From contig JAUSCN010000020.1 of the NCBI GenBank assembly GCA_030651285.1, positions 54,106-118,105 of the forward strand: a DNA stretch of 64,000 bases, read 5' to 3'. Of the stretch, positions 25,627 through 34,522 are shown piece by piece. The notes beneath the pieces are model-generated. The model saw only the letters and a program-made list of their open reading frames with translations, made no database searches and had not been told where the DNA came from. Position 1 is the stretch's first letter. Each line of letters begins with the position of its first letter. Made by a program: the position numbers and the translations under genes. The DNA comes from a bacterium (GTDB lineage: Bacteria; Patescibacteriota; Minisyncoccia; Phycocordibacterales; Phycocordibacteraceae).

Positions 25627-26832
25627 CTAGAATGACCCTGCCATGTTATAGATCGGAAGCAACACCGCCGCAAGCAGCACGCCAACGCCGAGACCAAGGA
25701 GGACAATCATGGCTGGTTCAATGAGGCTGACGAGCGTATCGACAGCATTCGTCACTTCGCGATTATAGAATTTTGCGAGCGTAGTGAGGATCTTGCCAAG
25801 CTCGCCTGTTTCCTCACCCACTCTGGTCATGGCGACCATGATGCCCGGAATTTCCGCATGCTTGCCGAACGAATCCGAAATAGACGATCCTCCTTTTACG
25901 CTCGCGCCAACATCTTTAAGAACTTCCGCATATGCGGCATTTCCGACAACTGAGCTGGTAATCTCGATCGCCTCGACGACCGAGACTCCTGAGAGGAGCA
26001 TTGTAGCGAAGTTGTCTGCAATACGAGAAAGATACAATTTCTTGTAGAGATCGCCCAAATACGGGACACCGAGCTTGAAACCATCAAGAAAGAGCTTCCC
26101 GCTCTCAGTTTTCCCAAGCCTCCACACATAAAAACCGGACGCGATAAGCGCAATGAGTATGAAGATGCCGTATTGCACTAGGAAGTTCGAAAAGCCGATG
26201 ACGATTTTTGTGTACATTGGAACTTCTTGACCCGAATCAAGCAGGACGGCACTAATTTTTGGAATCACGAGCGTGAGCATCAGCGCCATGACACCAAAGA
26301 ATACGGCGATGACGAATGCCGGATAGATAAGGGCGTTTTCAGCCTTACTGACGAGCTCATACGAACGATCAAGATAGTCTGCGAGATAATTGAATGTCTC
26401 AGAAAGCTTTCCTGATTCTTCCCCAGCCCGAACCATGTTTACATAAAAAGTCGAAAACACTTTGGGGTGGCGCGAAAGCGCTTTACTAATCGGGCTTCCT
26501 CCTTGAAGATCATCTCCGACCGTCGTAAGAATGGATGCTAGACTCTTATTTTCAACTTCGGACGCGATGAGCCGAAATACACGCAATGCCGAGACCTGCG
26601 CCTCGAACAGGGTGGCTATTTGGCGAGAAAGAATGACGATTTCTTTATTGGATACTCTGTCGAAAAACGCGAGATTCATCTCGAATACCGACTTCTTATC
26701 GGCAGACTCGATCGCCGAAATAATGAGACTGCGGCGCTGCAGGGCGGAAATAGCTATTTCTTGCGAGGGGGCTTCTATGGTCCCCTCTCGCTCGTGCCCA
26801 TCCTGATCGATAGCGTGATATTTAAATAGCAT
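25627..26832 (-). CDS. pilC: Type IV pilus inner-membrane platform protein
   Basis: A 401-aa GspF/PilC family protein with two repeated T2SSF domains: NKEIVILSRQIATLFEAQVSALRVFRLIA in the first and YLSRIADNFATMLLSGVSVVEAIEITS in the second. Three membrane helices include AFVIAVFFGVMALMLTLVIP and PAMIVLLGLGVGVLLAAVLLPIY. It couples the cytosolic ATPases to pilin extrusion. It starts 5 bp after pilT. Confidence 0.94.
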   Translation of the reverse strand: MLFKYHAIDQDGHEREGTIEAPSQEIAISALQRRSLIISAIESADKKSVFEMNLAFFDRVSNKEIVILSRQIATLFEAQVSALRVFRLIASEVENKSLASILTTVGDDLQGGSPISKALSRHPKVFSTFYVNMVRAGEESGKLSETFNYLADYLDRSYELVSKAENALIYPAFVIAVFFGVMALMLTLVIPKISAVLLDSGQEVPMYTKIVIGFSNFLVQYGIFILIALIASGFYVWRLGKTESGKLFLDGFKLGVPYLGDLYKKLYLSRIADNFATMLLSGVSVVEAIEITSSVVGNAAYAEVLKDVGASVKGGSSISDSFGKHAEIPGIMVAMTRVGEETGELGKILTTLAKFYNREVTNAVDTLVSLIEPAMIVLLGLGVGVLLAAVLLPIYNMAGSF

Positions 26833-26837
26833 AGGCG

Positions 26838-27899
26838 TTAGATATAGTGCTCGAAGGTCTTCGGATCCATCGCGTGTTCATAAGCATGCTCGACAGTAAC
26901 TTCCCCACGATGCACAAGCTCTGCGAGCGAGCGATCCATATCGATCATTCCCTCCTGCGATGAAGTCTCAATGACGGAACTTATCTCATGGGTTCGCGCA
27001 TCGCGAATGAGCGTACTCACTGCATTGTTGTTGATAAGAAGCTCGTAGGCCGGAATGAGACCGCCCGAGATGCGAGGGATGAGACGCTGAGAGAAGATAC
27101 CAATGAGAGATCCTGCTAGCTGCACACGGACCTGATCCTGCTGCTCCGAGGGGAACATGTCGATGATGCGGTCGATGGTCTGTGCGGCATTATTAGTGTG
27201 GAGCGTGGAGAGCACGAGGTGGCCGGTCTCAGCCGCGGTCACCGCCGAAGAGATCGTCTCATAATTGCGCATTTCGCCGACCATAATCACGTCTACATCT
27301 TCTCGGAAAGCTCCTTGCAGGGCCGTGTGGAAATCGGCCGTATCGACGTTTACTTCGCGCTGATGAATGAGCGATTTCTTCGGCATGAAGATATATTCAA
27401 CCGGATCCTCGATGGTGAGGATATGTTCCGCACGCGAATCATTGATGCGATCAACCATTGCAGCGAGCGTCGTCGACTTCCCTTGACCCACCGGTCCCAC
27501 CACCAGAAAGAATCCCTGCTCGCGCTGTGTGAACACTTCGAGGATCGGAGGGAGGTTGAGTTCCGTGAATGTGCGAACAGAATGCGGAATCAAGCGGAAC
27601 GCGAGCGCTACTGACCCTTGCGCGCGATACCCATTCACGCGAAATCGTGCGTCGGATTTGTGTGCATATGAAAGGTCGATGCTCTGGTTTTCCTTGAAAG
27701 AATTCCAGCGATCCTCCGGAACGATGCTCTTCAACATTTCTTCGGTCTCTTTCTCGGTAAGTGCAGGATATTTGCTGAGCGGCACGAGCGCACCTGACAC
27801 CCGGATGACCGGGGACCCGCCTGCAAAAAGATGGAGGTCCGACCCACCCTCTTTTACGACGGTATCGAGGAATTCTGCGAGGCGTTTGTCGATGGTCAT
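26838..27899 (-). CDS. pilT: Type IV pilus retraction ATPase
   Basis: A 353-aa PilT-type hexameric ATPase. Walker A is the slightly altered GPVGQGKSTTLAAM, the Asp box is TIEDPVEYIF, Walker B is DVDVIMVGEMRNYET, and the HLVLSTLHTNNAAQTIDRIIDMFP block is typical of PilT. Retraction drives twitching and DNA uptake. It starts 4 bp after the receiver-domain gene and lies in the pilB-RR-pilT-pilC order. Confidence 0.94.
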   Translation of the reverse strand: MTIDKRLAEFLDTVVKEGGSDLHLFAGGSPVIRVSGALVPLSKYPALTEKETEEMLKSIVPEDRWNSFKENQSIDLSYAHKSDARFRVNGYRAQGSVALAFRLIPHSVRTFTELNLPPILEVFTQREQGFFLVVGPVGQGKSTTLAAMVDRINDSRAEHILTIEDPVEYIFMPKKSLIHQREVNVDTADFHTALQGAFREDVDVIMVGEMRNYETISSAVTAAETGHLVLSTLHTNNAAQTIDRIIDMFPSEQQDQVRVQLAGSLIGIFSQRLIPRISGGLIPAYELLINNNAVSTLIRDARTHEISSVIETSSQEGMIDMDRSLAELVHRGEVTVEHAYEHAMDPKTFEHYI

Positions 27900-27903
27900 G
27901 GTG

Positions 27904-28296
27904 CTAGTTAGATTTTTCTGTCTTTATAATACGCAATGTCTCGGTAAATACTTCCGAGGGAATCGCGGACGCCTTGATGATGTACCCATCTACACCGAGC
28001 TTCTTCGCTTTCTCAATGTCGGAATCCTGACCCTGATTTGAAAGGATGATTATCTTCGCGCCTTTCGCGAGGTTATCTTTCCGTATCATCTCAAGAGCAC
28101 CGAACCCACCGATACCCGGCATGATGACATCGAGCAGGATGGCGTCCGGCATGACTGCATCTTTCTTCCGGAGAGCCGCAACGAGATCCTCCCCACTACC
28201 GAACACACTCACCTCATGGTCGGCATTCTTAAACTTAACTGCGTAGAGGTCGAGAAGGAACTTGTCGTCGTCGACAATAAAAATACGGTATGCCAT
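27904..28296 (-). CDS. Stand-alone response regulator receiver domain
   Basis: A 130-aa CheY-like protein with the acidic pocket IVDDDKF, phospho-acceptor Asp in AILLDVIMPG, Ser in ILSNQGQ and Lys in YIIKASA. There is no output domain and no histidine kinase gene in the window. Placed between pilB and pilT, it probably controls pilus motor activity. TATACT ends 8 nt before the ATG, so it may have its own leaderless promoter inside the operon. Confidence 0.9.
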   Translation of the reverse strand: MAYRIFIVDDDKFLLDLYAVKFKNADHEVSVFGSGEDLVAALRKKDAVMPDAILLDVIMPGIGGFGALEMIRKDNLAKGAKIIILSNQGQDSDIEKAKKLGVDGYIIKASAIPSEVFTETLRIIKTEKSN

Positions 28297-28310
28297 TACC
28301 GATTAGTATA

Positions 28311-30116
28311 CTACGCATCCCCCACAGGGTCCGTATCCATCTCGGGGAAAAGATCGCCGCCAAGCGTATTGATTTCCTCAAAAGGAATGTCTTGCGAAAG
28401 AGCCTTCACAATCGCACTTTCGCGCATCGTGAGCATGCCGTTCATACGTGCCGCCGCGTAGATTTTTTCCTCAACCGGCTCCTTGAGCACGACCTGTTCA
28501 AGATCTTTGTTCATATGCAATATCTCGAACACTGCGGTACGACCGCGTGTACCATTCGCACACTCGGACGTCGGGGTCGCCGTATAAAATTCCTTGAATG
28601 GCGGGAGCTTGCTGCGGTATTGCTCCGGCAAATCTGAAAACTGCTGATCAAGAGACATCTTCACACTCTCAGTGATTGGCAACGCTTTACCTGCCCCTTT
28701 GCAAAGTTTTCGAACCAGGCGTTGTCCGATAACTCCAACCAATGTCGGCGCAATAAGAAACGGATCGACACCCATGTCGATGAGACGCGGGATAGCTCCT
28801 GAAGCGGTATTGGTGTGAATGGTTGAAAACACGAGGTGGCCCGTAAGCGCTGCCTGCACCGCAAGCGCAGCCGTCTCCTTGTCGCGAATCTCTCCGACCA
28901 TGATCACATCAGGGTCTTGGCGCAGAATGGAGCGCAGACCAGTCGCGAACGTGTACCCGATTTCGGGTCGCACCTGGCTTTGCGACACGTTCGGTATTTC
29001 GTATTCAACCGGATCCTCAAGCGTAACGACATTCGATGTCTCACGATCAAGCTCGGAGAGCATAGCGAAAAGCGTCGTCGACTTTCCCGACCCTGTCGGG
29101 CCAGCGATGAGAATGATGCCGTACGGAACTTTCATCATAGTGCGCACCTCTTCAAGATGTTCGCCGGAGAACCCTACCGACTCAAGCGTCGCACTCGCAT
29201 CTGACTGATCGAGAATACGCATCACCACCTTCTCGCCGTTTTCTGTTGGAAAGGTGGAGACACGGAAATCGATTCGACGACCTTCAACGGTGGCCGAGAA
29301 ACGACCATCTTGCGGCTTACGTTTCTCATCAAGACGCAGTTTCGCGAGAATCTTTATGCGCGCGACAACCGCCTCGTGCACTTTCACCGGCAACTCGATC
29401 GAAGTATGCAGATCGCCATCCATACGGAAGCGAACACGAGTCCTCGTATGCATAGGTTCGATATGAATATCAGACGAGTGACCTTCGATGGCATATCTCA
29501 GTATCGTCGATACTATTTTCGTCACTGGCGCATCTTCTTTAAGAGCCTCGTGCGGGCCCGAAAGATTAAGCTTTTCTTCGGTCAGCATCGGCGACTCGTC
29601 AGAAGAAGCTGCTACACCCGAAACAGCATTATTTACCACAGGAGCTTTTCCCTCCGTCTCAAACTCAGACAGTGCCTTACCAACCTCTCCAGAAATAGAA
29701 TGGTAGCTTTCGATCACGCGATCAAAATCTTCCTTGGTGATAAGAAAGATTTTGTATGGCATGCCTACCCGAGTCGAGATGAACTGCAGCGCATCAAACG
29801 CCTCGATATTGTCGGGATCGATAAGACCGACCTCGAGTGCACCTTCATTGACCGTAAGGGGGACGAATCCGTAGTGGCGAGCTGAATCGATTGGAATATA
29901 CTCCAACGCCTGCTCCGAAACGGGAGGATCACCGAGAACTCTCACGGGGAATCCGTACTCTTTCCCTGCCTCTCCCAATGCATCTTCAAGCTTGATTCCC
30001 TGTTCGGAAAGAGCGTCCGAGAGCGAACGCGTCTTCTTTGCAAGATCAGCCTCAACAGCCGCGCGCGCACTCGCAGTGAGAATTCCTTTGTCGACAAGAA
30101 ATCCGAGGAGATTCAT
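28311..30116 (-). CDS. pilB: Type IV pilus extension ATPase
   Basis: A 601-aa GspE/PilB family ATPase. An N-terminal MshEN-like domain (FLVDKGILTASARAAVEADL ... GFPVRVLGDPPVSEQALEYIP) precedes the motor: Walker A GPTGSGKSTTLFAML, Asp box TLEDPVEYEI, Walker B DPDVIMVGEIRDKET. The zinc-binding tetracysteine loop found in many PilB proteins is reduced here: only LCKGAG and ECANGTRGRT remain. It powers pilus extension. Confidence 0.94.
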   Translation of the reverse strand: MNLLGFLVDKGILTASARAAVEADLAKKTRSLSDALSEQGIKLEDALGEAGKEYGFPVRVLGDPPVSEQALEYIPIDSARHYGFVPLTVNEGALEVGLIDPDNIEAFDALQFISTRVGMPYKIFLITKEDFDRVIESYHSISGEVGKALSEFETEGKAPVVNNAVSGVAASSDESPMLTEEKLNLSGPHEALKEDAPVTKIVSTILRYAIEGHSSDIHIEPMHTRTRVRFRMDGDLHTSIELPVKVHEAVVARIKILAKLRLDEKRKPQDGRFSATVEGRRIDFRVSTFPTENGEKVVMRILDQSDASATLESVGFSGEHLEEVRTMMKVPYGIILIAGPTGSGKSTTLFAMLSELDRETSNVVTLEDPVEYEIPNVSQSQVRPEIGYTFATGLRSILRQDPDVIMVGEIRDKETAALAVQAALTGHLVFSTIHTNTASGAIPRLIDMGVDPFLIAPTLVGVIGQRLVRKLCKGAGKALPITESVKMSLDQQFSDLPEQYRSKLPPFKEFYTATPTSECANGTRGRTAVFEILHMNKDLEQVVLKEPVEEKIYAAARMNGMLTMRESAIVKALSQDIPFEEINTLGGDLFPEMDTDPVGDA

Positions 30117-30224
30117 CTTGTCAGAAGATGGTCGTAGCTACACGACCTAATTATGCGGCTAAATGATACGTGCATTTCCATACTTCTGTCATTCTACTAC
30201 ATCACGTACGGTCTTCAGCGAGAT

Positions 30225-30524
30225 TTACCTCCTGCCTGTGTTTGAAACTCCAGAAATAGTCGCAAACGGATCGATGCGTCCAGCAGTCTCTGGAGCAACC
30301 TGCGTCGTAAGATCTACGAGCACACTGAAGCGAGGGTCATCAAATATTTTCGTGTCGAACGAACCAGGAAGCTTGACGATAAGCTCTCGGAATTTCGTCT
30401 GATCGACGTTTTCTGTCACGCTTGTCGTAAGAGGCGCCTCGTTCCCTGTACCGGTAAAAAAGTACCAATACGCGCCGGCAGCGATCAGAAGCGTTGCGAT
30501 GATGAAAGTTGTGTTTGATTTCAT
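30225..30524 (-). CDS. Single-helix periplasmic/extracellular pilus-operon protein (PilP position)
   Basis: 99 aa from ATG 30524 (MKSNTTFIIATLLIAAGAYWYFF), one N-terminal helix followed by a soluble part ending in DPFATISGVSNTGRR. It holds the PilP place after PilM-N-O, but there is no lipobox and sequence similarity to PilP is not evident. The segment DPRFSVLVDLTTQVAPETAGRIDPFA is typical of this slot in Patescibacteria operons. It starts 24 bp after the PilO-like gene. Confidence 0.65.
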   Translation of the reverse strand: MKSNTTFIIATLLIAAGAYWYFFTGTGNEAPLTTSVTENVDQTKFRELIVKLPGSFDTKIFDDPRFSVLVDLTTQVAPETAGRIDPFATISGVSNTGRR

Positions 30525-30548
30525 AATAAGAAAATATGGGGCTGGCAA

Positions 30549-31109
30549 TCAACGGAGCCAGAAGAGGCGGATCTTCATCCGATAACTATACACACCAGTA
30601 TCGGAACCAGTGACACCAAGATCTCGCACTTCGAGTATGCGAGCACTCTTCTCTACTCCCACCAGAAATGTTTGCAGGGAAGAATACGTACCCACCGCAG
30701 AAAGAGATAAGTCGACTGAACCGACTGGATCAACCTTGGCAGCCGGCGTCGCACTCCGTGCTGGAGCATTTGTTGAAGCCGTATCTGTCGTAACATCGAC
30801 ATTAGAGAGTACGATTCCTGAGCGCGCAGCGAGCGCGTTCAGATCGAGAATGAGCCCAACATTGTCGACCGAATCGGGAAGAAAGACGGACAGTCTTTCG
30901 AGGTTTGCCGGGTCGATCGCACTGCGCGCAGATGCAAGTTGATTTTGCTTCGCTGAGTATGCGCTGGACGCCTCAAGCGCCTGATTATCCGCTTCGATCG
31001 AGGCTTTCGTTTCAGCTATTACTCCCGTCCATGCCGGATGAACATACCCAAAGAAAATACCGGCTGCGGCTAGGAAGGCGAATAGAGGGATGATACGGTC
31101 TGCCATCAT
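30549..31109 (-). CDS. pilO: Type IV pilus alignment protein PilO-like
   Basis: 186 aa with one N-terminal helix (IIPLFAFLAAAGIFFGYVHP), a coiled-coil-like region (AETKASIEADNQALEASSAY) and a ferredoxin-like C-terminal part (VDLSLSAVGTYSSLQTFLVGVEKSARILEV). The architecture and position after the PilN-like gene identify it. ATG overlaps the upstream stop (ATGA). Confidence 0.8.
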   Translation of the reverse strand: MMADRIIPLFAFLAAAGIFFGYVHPAWTGVIAETKASIEADNQALEASSAYSAKQNQLASARSAIDPANLERLSVFLPDSVDNVGLILDLNALAARSGIVLSNVDVTTDTASTNAPARSATPAAKVDPVGSVDLSLSAVGTYSSLQTFLVGVEKSARILEVRDLGVTGSDTGVYSYRMKIRLFWLR

Positions 31110-31738
31110 AATGGTGTAGTGGTTGAGGTTTCTATAGAAGATGCGTCCTGTGCAGGCTCGCCCACGGTAAACTCGATAAGCTTCTGATCTAACGAGGCTG
31201 AGAGCGCGAAAGCAACAGAGCCATTGACCGGACTGACAACAAGGCTCGAGAAGATGGCGTCCCTGATGCGTCCATCAGCGGCAAAAGCCGACGACACTGC
31301 CGCCAGCGCATTGAAATTTCTTGCTACGCCAGCCCCGCTAAGTTTCGCCCCTCCTTTTTCGCCCAAGGTGATATTTAGTGATGAGAAGCGCACAGTGGAA
31401 GGAATAATCCTCTCAAGAAGAGAGAAGAAATTCGAGAACGCGATATGCTTTGAAAGAAGTTTTTGCCCTGAATCAAGACGATCATGCAGTCTGACGAAAT
31501 TTTCGATTGTTGCGGAGTCGATCCCGCCTTTAGCCTTAGCAAGCTCCGCATCCCTGCTCGCCTGCGTGCTTGCCAAAATACGCCCGTAAAAGAAAACTCC
31601 GGCTGCAAGCGCAATAACGATGCCGAGAATTATGTAGATGACCACACCGAACACTCCAGTCAGGTCCCTACTTGCGCGGCGTGGTGCGCCGCCTAGCGGA
31701 TGAGGAACGAAGGATGTTGGAATCGACGGAGGAAGCAT
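31106..31738 (-). CDS. pilN: Type IV pilus alignment protein PilN-like
   Basis: 210 aa: a short cytosolic tail, one helix (VFGVVIYIILGIVIALAAGVFFYG), a coiled-coil-like stretch and a PilN-like domain (FSNFFSLLERIIPSTVRFSSLNITL). TATACT lies 8 nt before the ATG, giving the gene its own probable leaderless promoter downstream of the pilM hairpin. It starts 97 bp after the pilM stop. Confidence 0.8.
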   Translation of the reverse strand: MLPPSIPTSFVPHPLGGAPRRASRDLTGVFGVVIYIILGIVIALAAGVFFYGRILASTQASRDAELAKAKGGIDSATIENFVRLHDRLDSGQKLLSKHIAFSNFFSLLERIIPSTVRFSSLNITLGEKGGAKLSGAGVARNFNALAAVSSAFAADGRIRDAIFSSLVVSPVNGSVAFALSASLDQKLIEFTVGEPAQDASSIETSTTTPL

Positions 31739-31773
31739 TTACGTTCAGTATACGATACTCACGCAAGCTTCGT

Positions 31774-31806
31774 GCAACTCATCTGTGTAAAACACAGATG
31801 AGTTGC
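31774..31806 (-). terminator. 15-bp stem-loop between pilM and pilN
   Basis: Perfect stem GCAACTCATCTGTGT / ACACAGATGAGTTGC with a 3-nt loop. It follows the pilM stop by 29 bp and precedes a TATACT promoter for pilN. On the minus strand it lacks a long U-run, so it may only partly end transcription. Confidence 0.6.
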
Positions 31807-31835
31807 GTTTTGCAATGTGGAAAAATTCTTATGTT

Positions 31836-32927
31836 CTAGACTTCCTCAAGCTTTCGCAATGCAATACCGACAGCGACTGCGAACTCCGGACCGATCTCCT
31901 GAAGGACCGACCGCATAAACGCCGGAGCCTCGGTTTTTTTAAATGGATCGGCGACCTGTACATCTATAGAGAAGACACGTTTCGCATACGCACCGAGCTC
32001 TTTAGTAACGCCGCCACCGCCCGTGAAGATAATCGAGGTAACTGACTTCTTATGTGCTGTTTCATACTGAATGAGCACGCGCCGTGCTTCAGAAAAGATA
32101 CGTGAGAAGACGAGTTCGGGAGAACTGTGCGTAGTCCCCTCCCCTAATCCTTCTTTCTTTTTCAGTGCCTCTGCTTGAGAGATGGACACGTTTCCGGAAA
32201 TCGATATCGCACGAGTAATGTCCTGACTTCCGGTACCGACAGCATGCGAAAGTGCCACGACCCCATGCTCGATGACATAGGTCTTTGTTGATGATGCGCC
32301 AACATCAATAACCATGACCGGCTTTACCGGTTCATCAACCGCAGCACGGATGGTGCTGAAAATCTCGAGTTCGTAGAAACTTGCCGAAAGCCCTGCGCCG
32401 GCGACAATATTCTGTAGCACAGCAAGCTCATCATTATGAACCGCCACAAGGAGTACTTCGACTTTGTCTTTTTTGGGCGCTTCTTTATTATCTTCGGAGA
32501 ACTGAGTTGCATCCGCCGAGGGCACAACAAACCACTCAAGCTGCACTTCACTCACCGGCACGGGAATATACTTACGAGCCTCGAGCTCGACGACGGTCTT
32601 TTGTTCCTGCGGATCCGCACGGTATGGGAGATCGACCAGAGTGAGAAGCGACCGTGCGAACGGTATGGAGACACCGCAGCTTTTTGTGGTTACTTTCGCC
32701 TCACGCAGCAGGTCTTTCAGAGACTCCGCAATCTGTTCCGGAGAAAGATTGGTCGCGAGCCCGACTTCTGAGCCGCCATAAGGGCCGAGCGCAAGTTCGC
32801 CATAGGTTTCGAGCACTGCCTGACCATGCTCCTTGCGCAACTGTACGACCTTCAGCGAGGACGACCCGATGTCCACGCCCAAGACGCTTTGCTCCTTTTT
32901 CGCAAAGAGACTATCGAGAAACGACAT
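31836..32927 (-). CDS. pilM: Type IV pilus assembly ATPase-fold protein PilM
   Basis: A 363-aa actin-like PilM of the FtsA fold. VLGVDIGSSSLKVVQLRK is the first phosphate loop, PVMVIDVGASSTKTYVIEHG the second, and TSIIFTGGGGVTKELGAYAKR the adenosine motif. It binds PilN's N-terminus in the cytosol. TATTAT ends exactly 6 nt before the ATG. It is divergent from comF with only 14 bp between the two start codons. Confidence 0.94.
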   Translation of the reverse strand: MSFLDSLFAKKEQSVLGVDIGSSSLKVVQLRKEHGQAVLETYGELALGPYGGSEVGLATNLSPEQIAESLKDLLREAKVTTKSCGVSIPFARSLLTLVDLPYRADPQEQKTVVELEARKYIPVPVSEVQLEWFVVPSADATQFSEDNKEAPKKDKVEVLLVAVHNDELAVLQNIVAGAGLSASFYELEIFSTIRAAVDEPVKPVMVIDVGASSTKTYVIEHGVVALSHAVGTGSQDITRAISISGNVSISQAEALKKKEGLGEGTTHSSPELVFSRIFSEARRVLIQYETAHKKSVTSIIFTGGGGVTKELGAYAKRVFSIDVQVADPFKKTEAPAFMRSVLQEIGPEFAVAVGIALRKLEEV

Positions 32928-32941
32928 GAGAGAATAATACC

Positions 32942-33559
32942 ATGGTGTCTATACGTAACTGGCTGGACCTGCTTTTCCCGCCCCGCCCCGATGAACTTGT
33001 CGTACGGGAAATATCTACCGACACATTTATCGCCTCTCTTACCCCGAAACTTGCCACAGTCACGCGCCCAGAAACGGTCGTGCTTTTCTCCTTTTCTGAC
33101 CCTGCTGTACGCTCAACGATTCACGAAGCTAAATATCACGGTAGCGAACAGGCTTTTGAACTACTAGCAACGGCACTCGCTGAATATCTACAAGAAAGGA
33201 ACGGCAGTGGGGTGGAAACGATCATTGTGCCAGTACCACTTGGGGAAAAACGTTTCCGGGAACGTGGATTCAATCAGGTCGAAGAAGTGATCCGACGTGC
33301 CACCAGACGTACCGGACAAACAGTCGACGCTACGATCCTCCAGCGAATACGCGAGACCGAGTCCCAGATAGCGCTTCCGCGCCACGCCCGCGAAGAAAAC
33401 ATGCGCGGCGCCTTCAAGACCAGGCACTCAATAGACCCCACATACACTTATATGGTAATAGATGACGTTGTAACCACTGGCGCCACCCTCCAGGCCGCCA
33501 TTGACGCCCTTAAAGAAGCTGGCGCGAAACATATCATCCCTCTCGCCCTCGCACACTAA
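32942..33559 (+). CDS. comF: ComF family phosphoribosyltransferase-like competence protein
   Basis: 205 aa with IHEAKYHGSEQAFELLA, PVPLGEKRFRERGFNQVEEV and the PRPP loop YMVIDDVVTTGATL, the full ComF signature. The N-terminal zinc ribbon of many ComF proteins is missing; the protein starts at WLDLLFPP. ComF is needed for handling imported DNA during transformation, so its place next to the pilus operon supports competence. Start codons of comF and pilM are 14 bp apart, so each promoter must lie partly in the other gene. Confidence 0.9.
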   Translation: MVSIRNWLDLLFPPRPDELVVREISTDTFIASLTPKLATVTRPETVVLFSFSDPAVRSTIHEAKYHGSEQAFELLATALAEYLQERNGSGVETIIVPVPLGEKRFRERGFNQVEEVIRRATRRTGQTVDATILQRIRETESQIALPRHAREENMRGAFKTRHSIDPTYTYMVIDDVVTTGATLQAAIDALKEAGAKHIIPLALAH

Positions 33560-33563
33560 AAAC

Positions 33564-33590
33564 GACTGGCCGTCCAGATTCTGGACGGCC
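33564..33590. terminator. Bidirectional terminator comF / orphan gene
   Basis: Perfect 10-bp stem GGCCGTCCAG / CTGGACGGCC. On the minus strand it is followed by TCGTTTTTAG and would end the 102-aa orphan gene; on the plus strand it follows comF. Confidence 0.75.
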
Positions 33591-33595
33591 GTGCA

Positions 33596-33904
33596 TTATC
33601 CCTCTAATGGGCGATTGTGGTCCATAAGCTCCTGAAGCGTGTACCAGCCTGCGAAACTTAAAAACATTTGGACCGCAGCAAGATGGCTGCCCATCTTTCG
33701 CTGTTTCCTCGGATTTCCTGCAAACTCTTTCACCCCATCACACAGATAGTGCGCATGAGCGAGTATTTCGAACATGTTAAGCGACTCACATGTTCGGCGT
33801 GGATCCATTTTGTTTTTTGGAATTCCAGCACCACGCAAGCGACACTCATATCCCTCGATAATGGCAACTACCGCCTCTTTTGGTGTTCCTTTCGTCGGTA
33901 CCAT
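33596..33904 (-). CDS. Orphan SD-led gene, 102-aa helical protein
   Basis: No family recognised. ATG 33904 is chosen because AAGGAGG lies immediately upstream, a canonical SD rare among genes here; the track start 33982 is rejected. The protein is helical and charged (RRTCESLNMFEILAHAHYLCDGVKEF), with Cys but no obvious catalytic motif. It has a terminator of its own. One of seven orphan genes with strong SDs in the window; it lies between comF and tRNA-Ser. Its promoter is not clear. Confidence 0.7.
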   Translation of the reverse strand: MVPTKGTPKEAVVAIIEGYECRLRGAGIPKNKMDPRRTCESLNMFEILAHAHYLCDGVKEFAGNPRKQRKMGSHLAAVQMFLSFAGWYTLQELMDHNRPLEG

Positions 33905-34007
33905 ACCTCCCTCCTTTTTTTTATAAAAGACCCCTACTGCCAAGACCTTACCATACAAACAGACATGCTCGCCCTCGAGCATTAAATTTGATATTGTGGC
34001 GCAATAC

Positions 34008-34096
34008 GGAGGGGTCGCATAGAGGCCTAGTGCGGCGGGTTGCTAACTCGCTATACGGGTAAAACCGTATCGAGGGTTCGAATCCCTCCCCCTCCG
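34008..34096 (+). tRNA. tRNA-Ser (GCU)
   Basis: 89 nt with acceptor GGAGGGG / CCCCTCC, an anticodon loop containing GCT, a long variable arm (TACGGGTAAAACCGTA) typical of Ser tRNAs and the T-arm GAGGGTTCGAATCCCTC. CCA is not encoded. The promoter of the next orphan gene starts 6 bp after its 3' end. Confidence 0.92.
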
Positions 34097-34102
34097 CATC
34101 GC

Positions 34103-34131
34103 TTGACAATACATTATTAATATGCTATCAT
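34103..34131 (+). promoter_or_regulatory. Sigma70-type promoter of the 104-aa orphan gene
   Basis: TTGACA, 17-nt spacer, TATCAT. This is the best -35/-10 pair in the window together with the almost identical one at 43484. It predicts a leader of about 64 nt. Confidence 0.85.
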
Positions 34132-34201
34132 AGCCTTAGTAACTACTTGAGCCATTCTGGCCCAAAAACAGCACATTTTCATCTCAACAAAGGAGAGTTG
34201 C

Positions 34202-34516
34202 ATGTATCACAACACTATTGCGCTACCTTCGAAAACAACATTGCTCGAACGTCTGTTGCAAGTGGACGAAGATGTTAACTTTCAAATGCTCCTCTACCCA
34301 AAGATTCTCGAATCCGCTGGGCAGCAAAAAACGGCGATGAAGGTGGTACTGCTGTTGCGAATCGCCATCAACGATTATGCCGGGGGAGCGCCTTTGATAG
34401 AAGCGTCCGTACTCGTTCGGATGCATGAATTCATTGACGCCCTCATTCTCGATAAAGGAGTCGCGGAAGAGGCGAAGATGTACTTCGAGAAAGAGATGGC
34501 TATGGCAAGTAGATAA
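34202..34516 (+). CDS. Orphan SD-led gene, 104-aa helical protein
   Basis: Not recognised. A mostly helical soluble protein (TTLLERLLQVDEDVNFQMLLYPKILESAG). It has a complete transcription unit: consensus promoter, leader, AAAGGAG SD 7 nt before the ATG, and a strong terminator right after the stop. The unit is squeezed between tRNA-Ser and gpmA. The same layout occurs in the other orphan genes. Confidence 0.75.
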   Translation: MYHNTIALPSKTTLLERLLQVDEDVNFQMLLYPKILESAGQQKTAMKVVLLLRIAINDYAGGAPLIEASVLVRMHEFIDALILDKGVAEEAKMYFEKEMAMASR

Positions 34517-34522
34517 TCAGTT

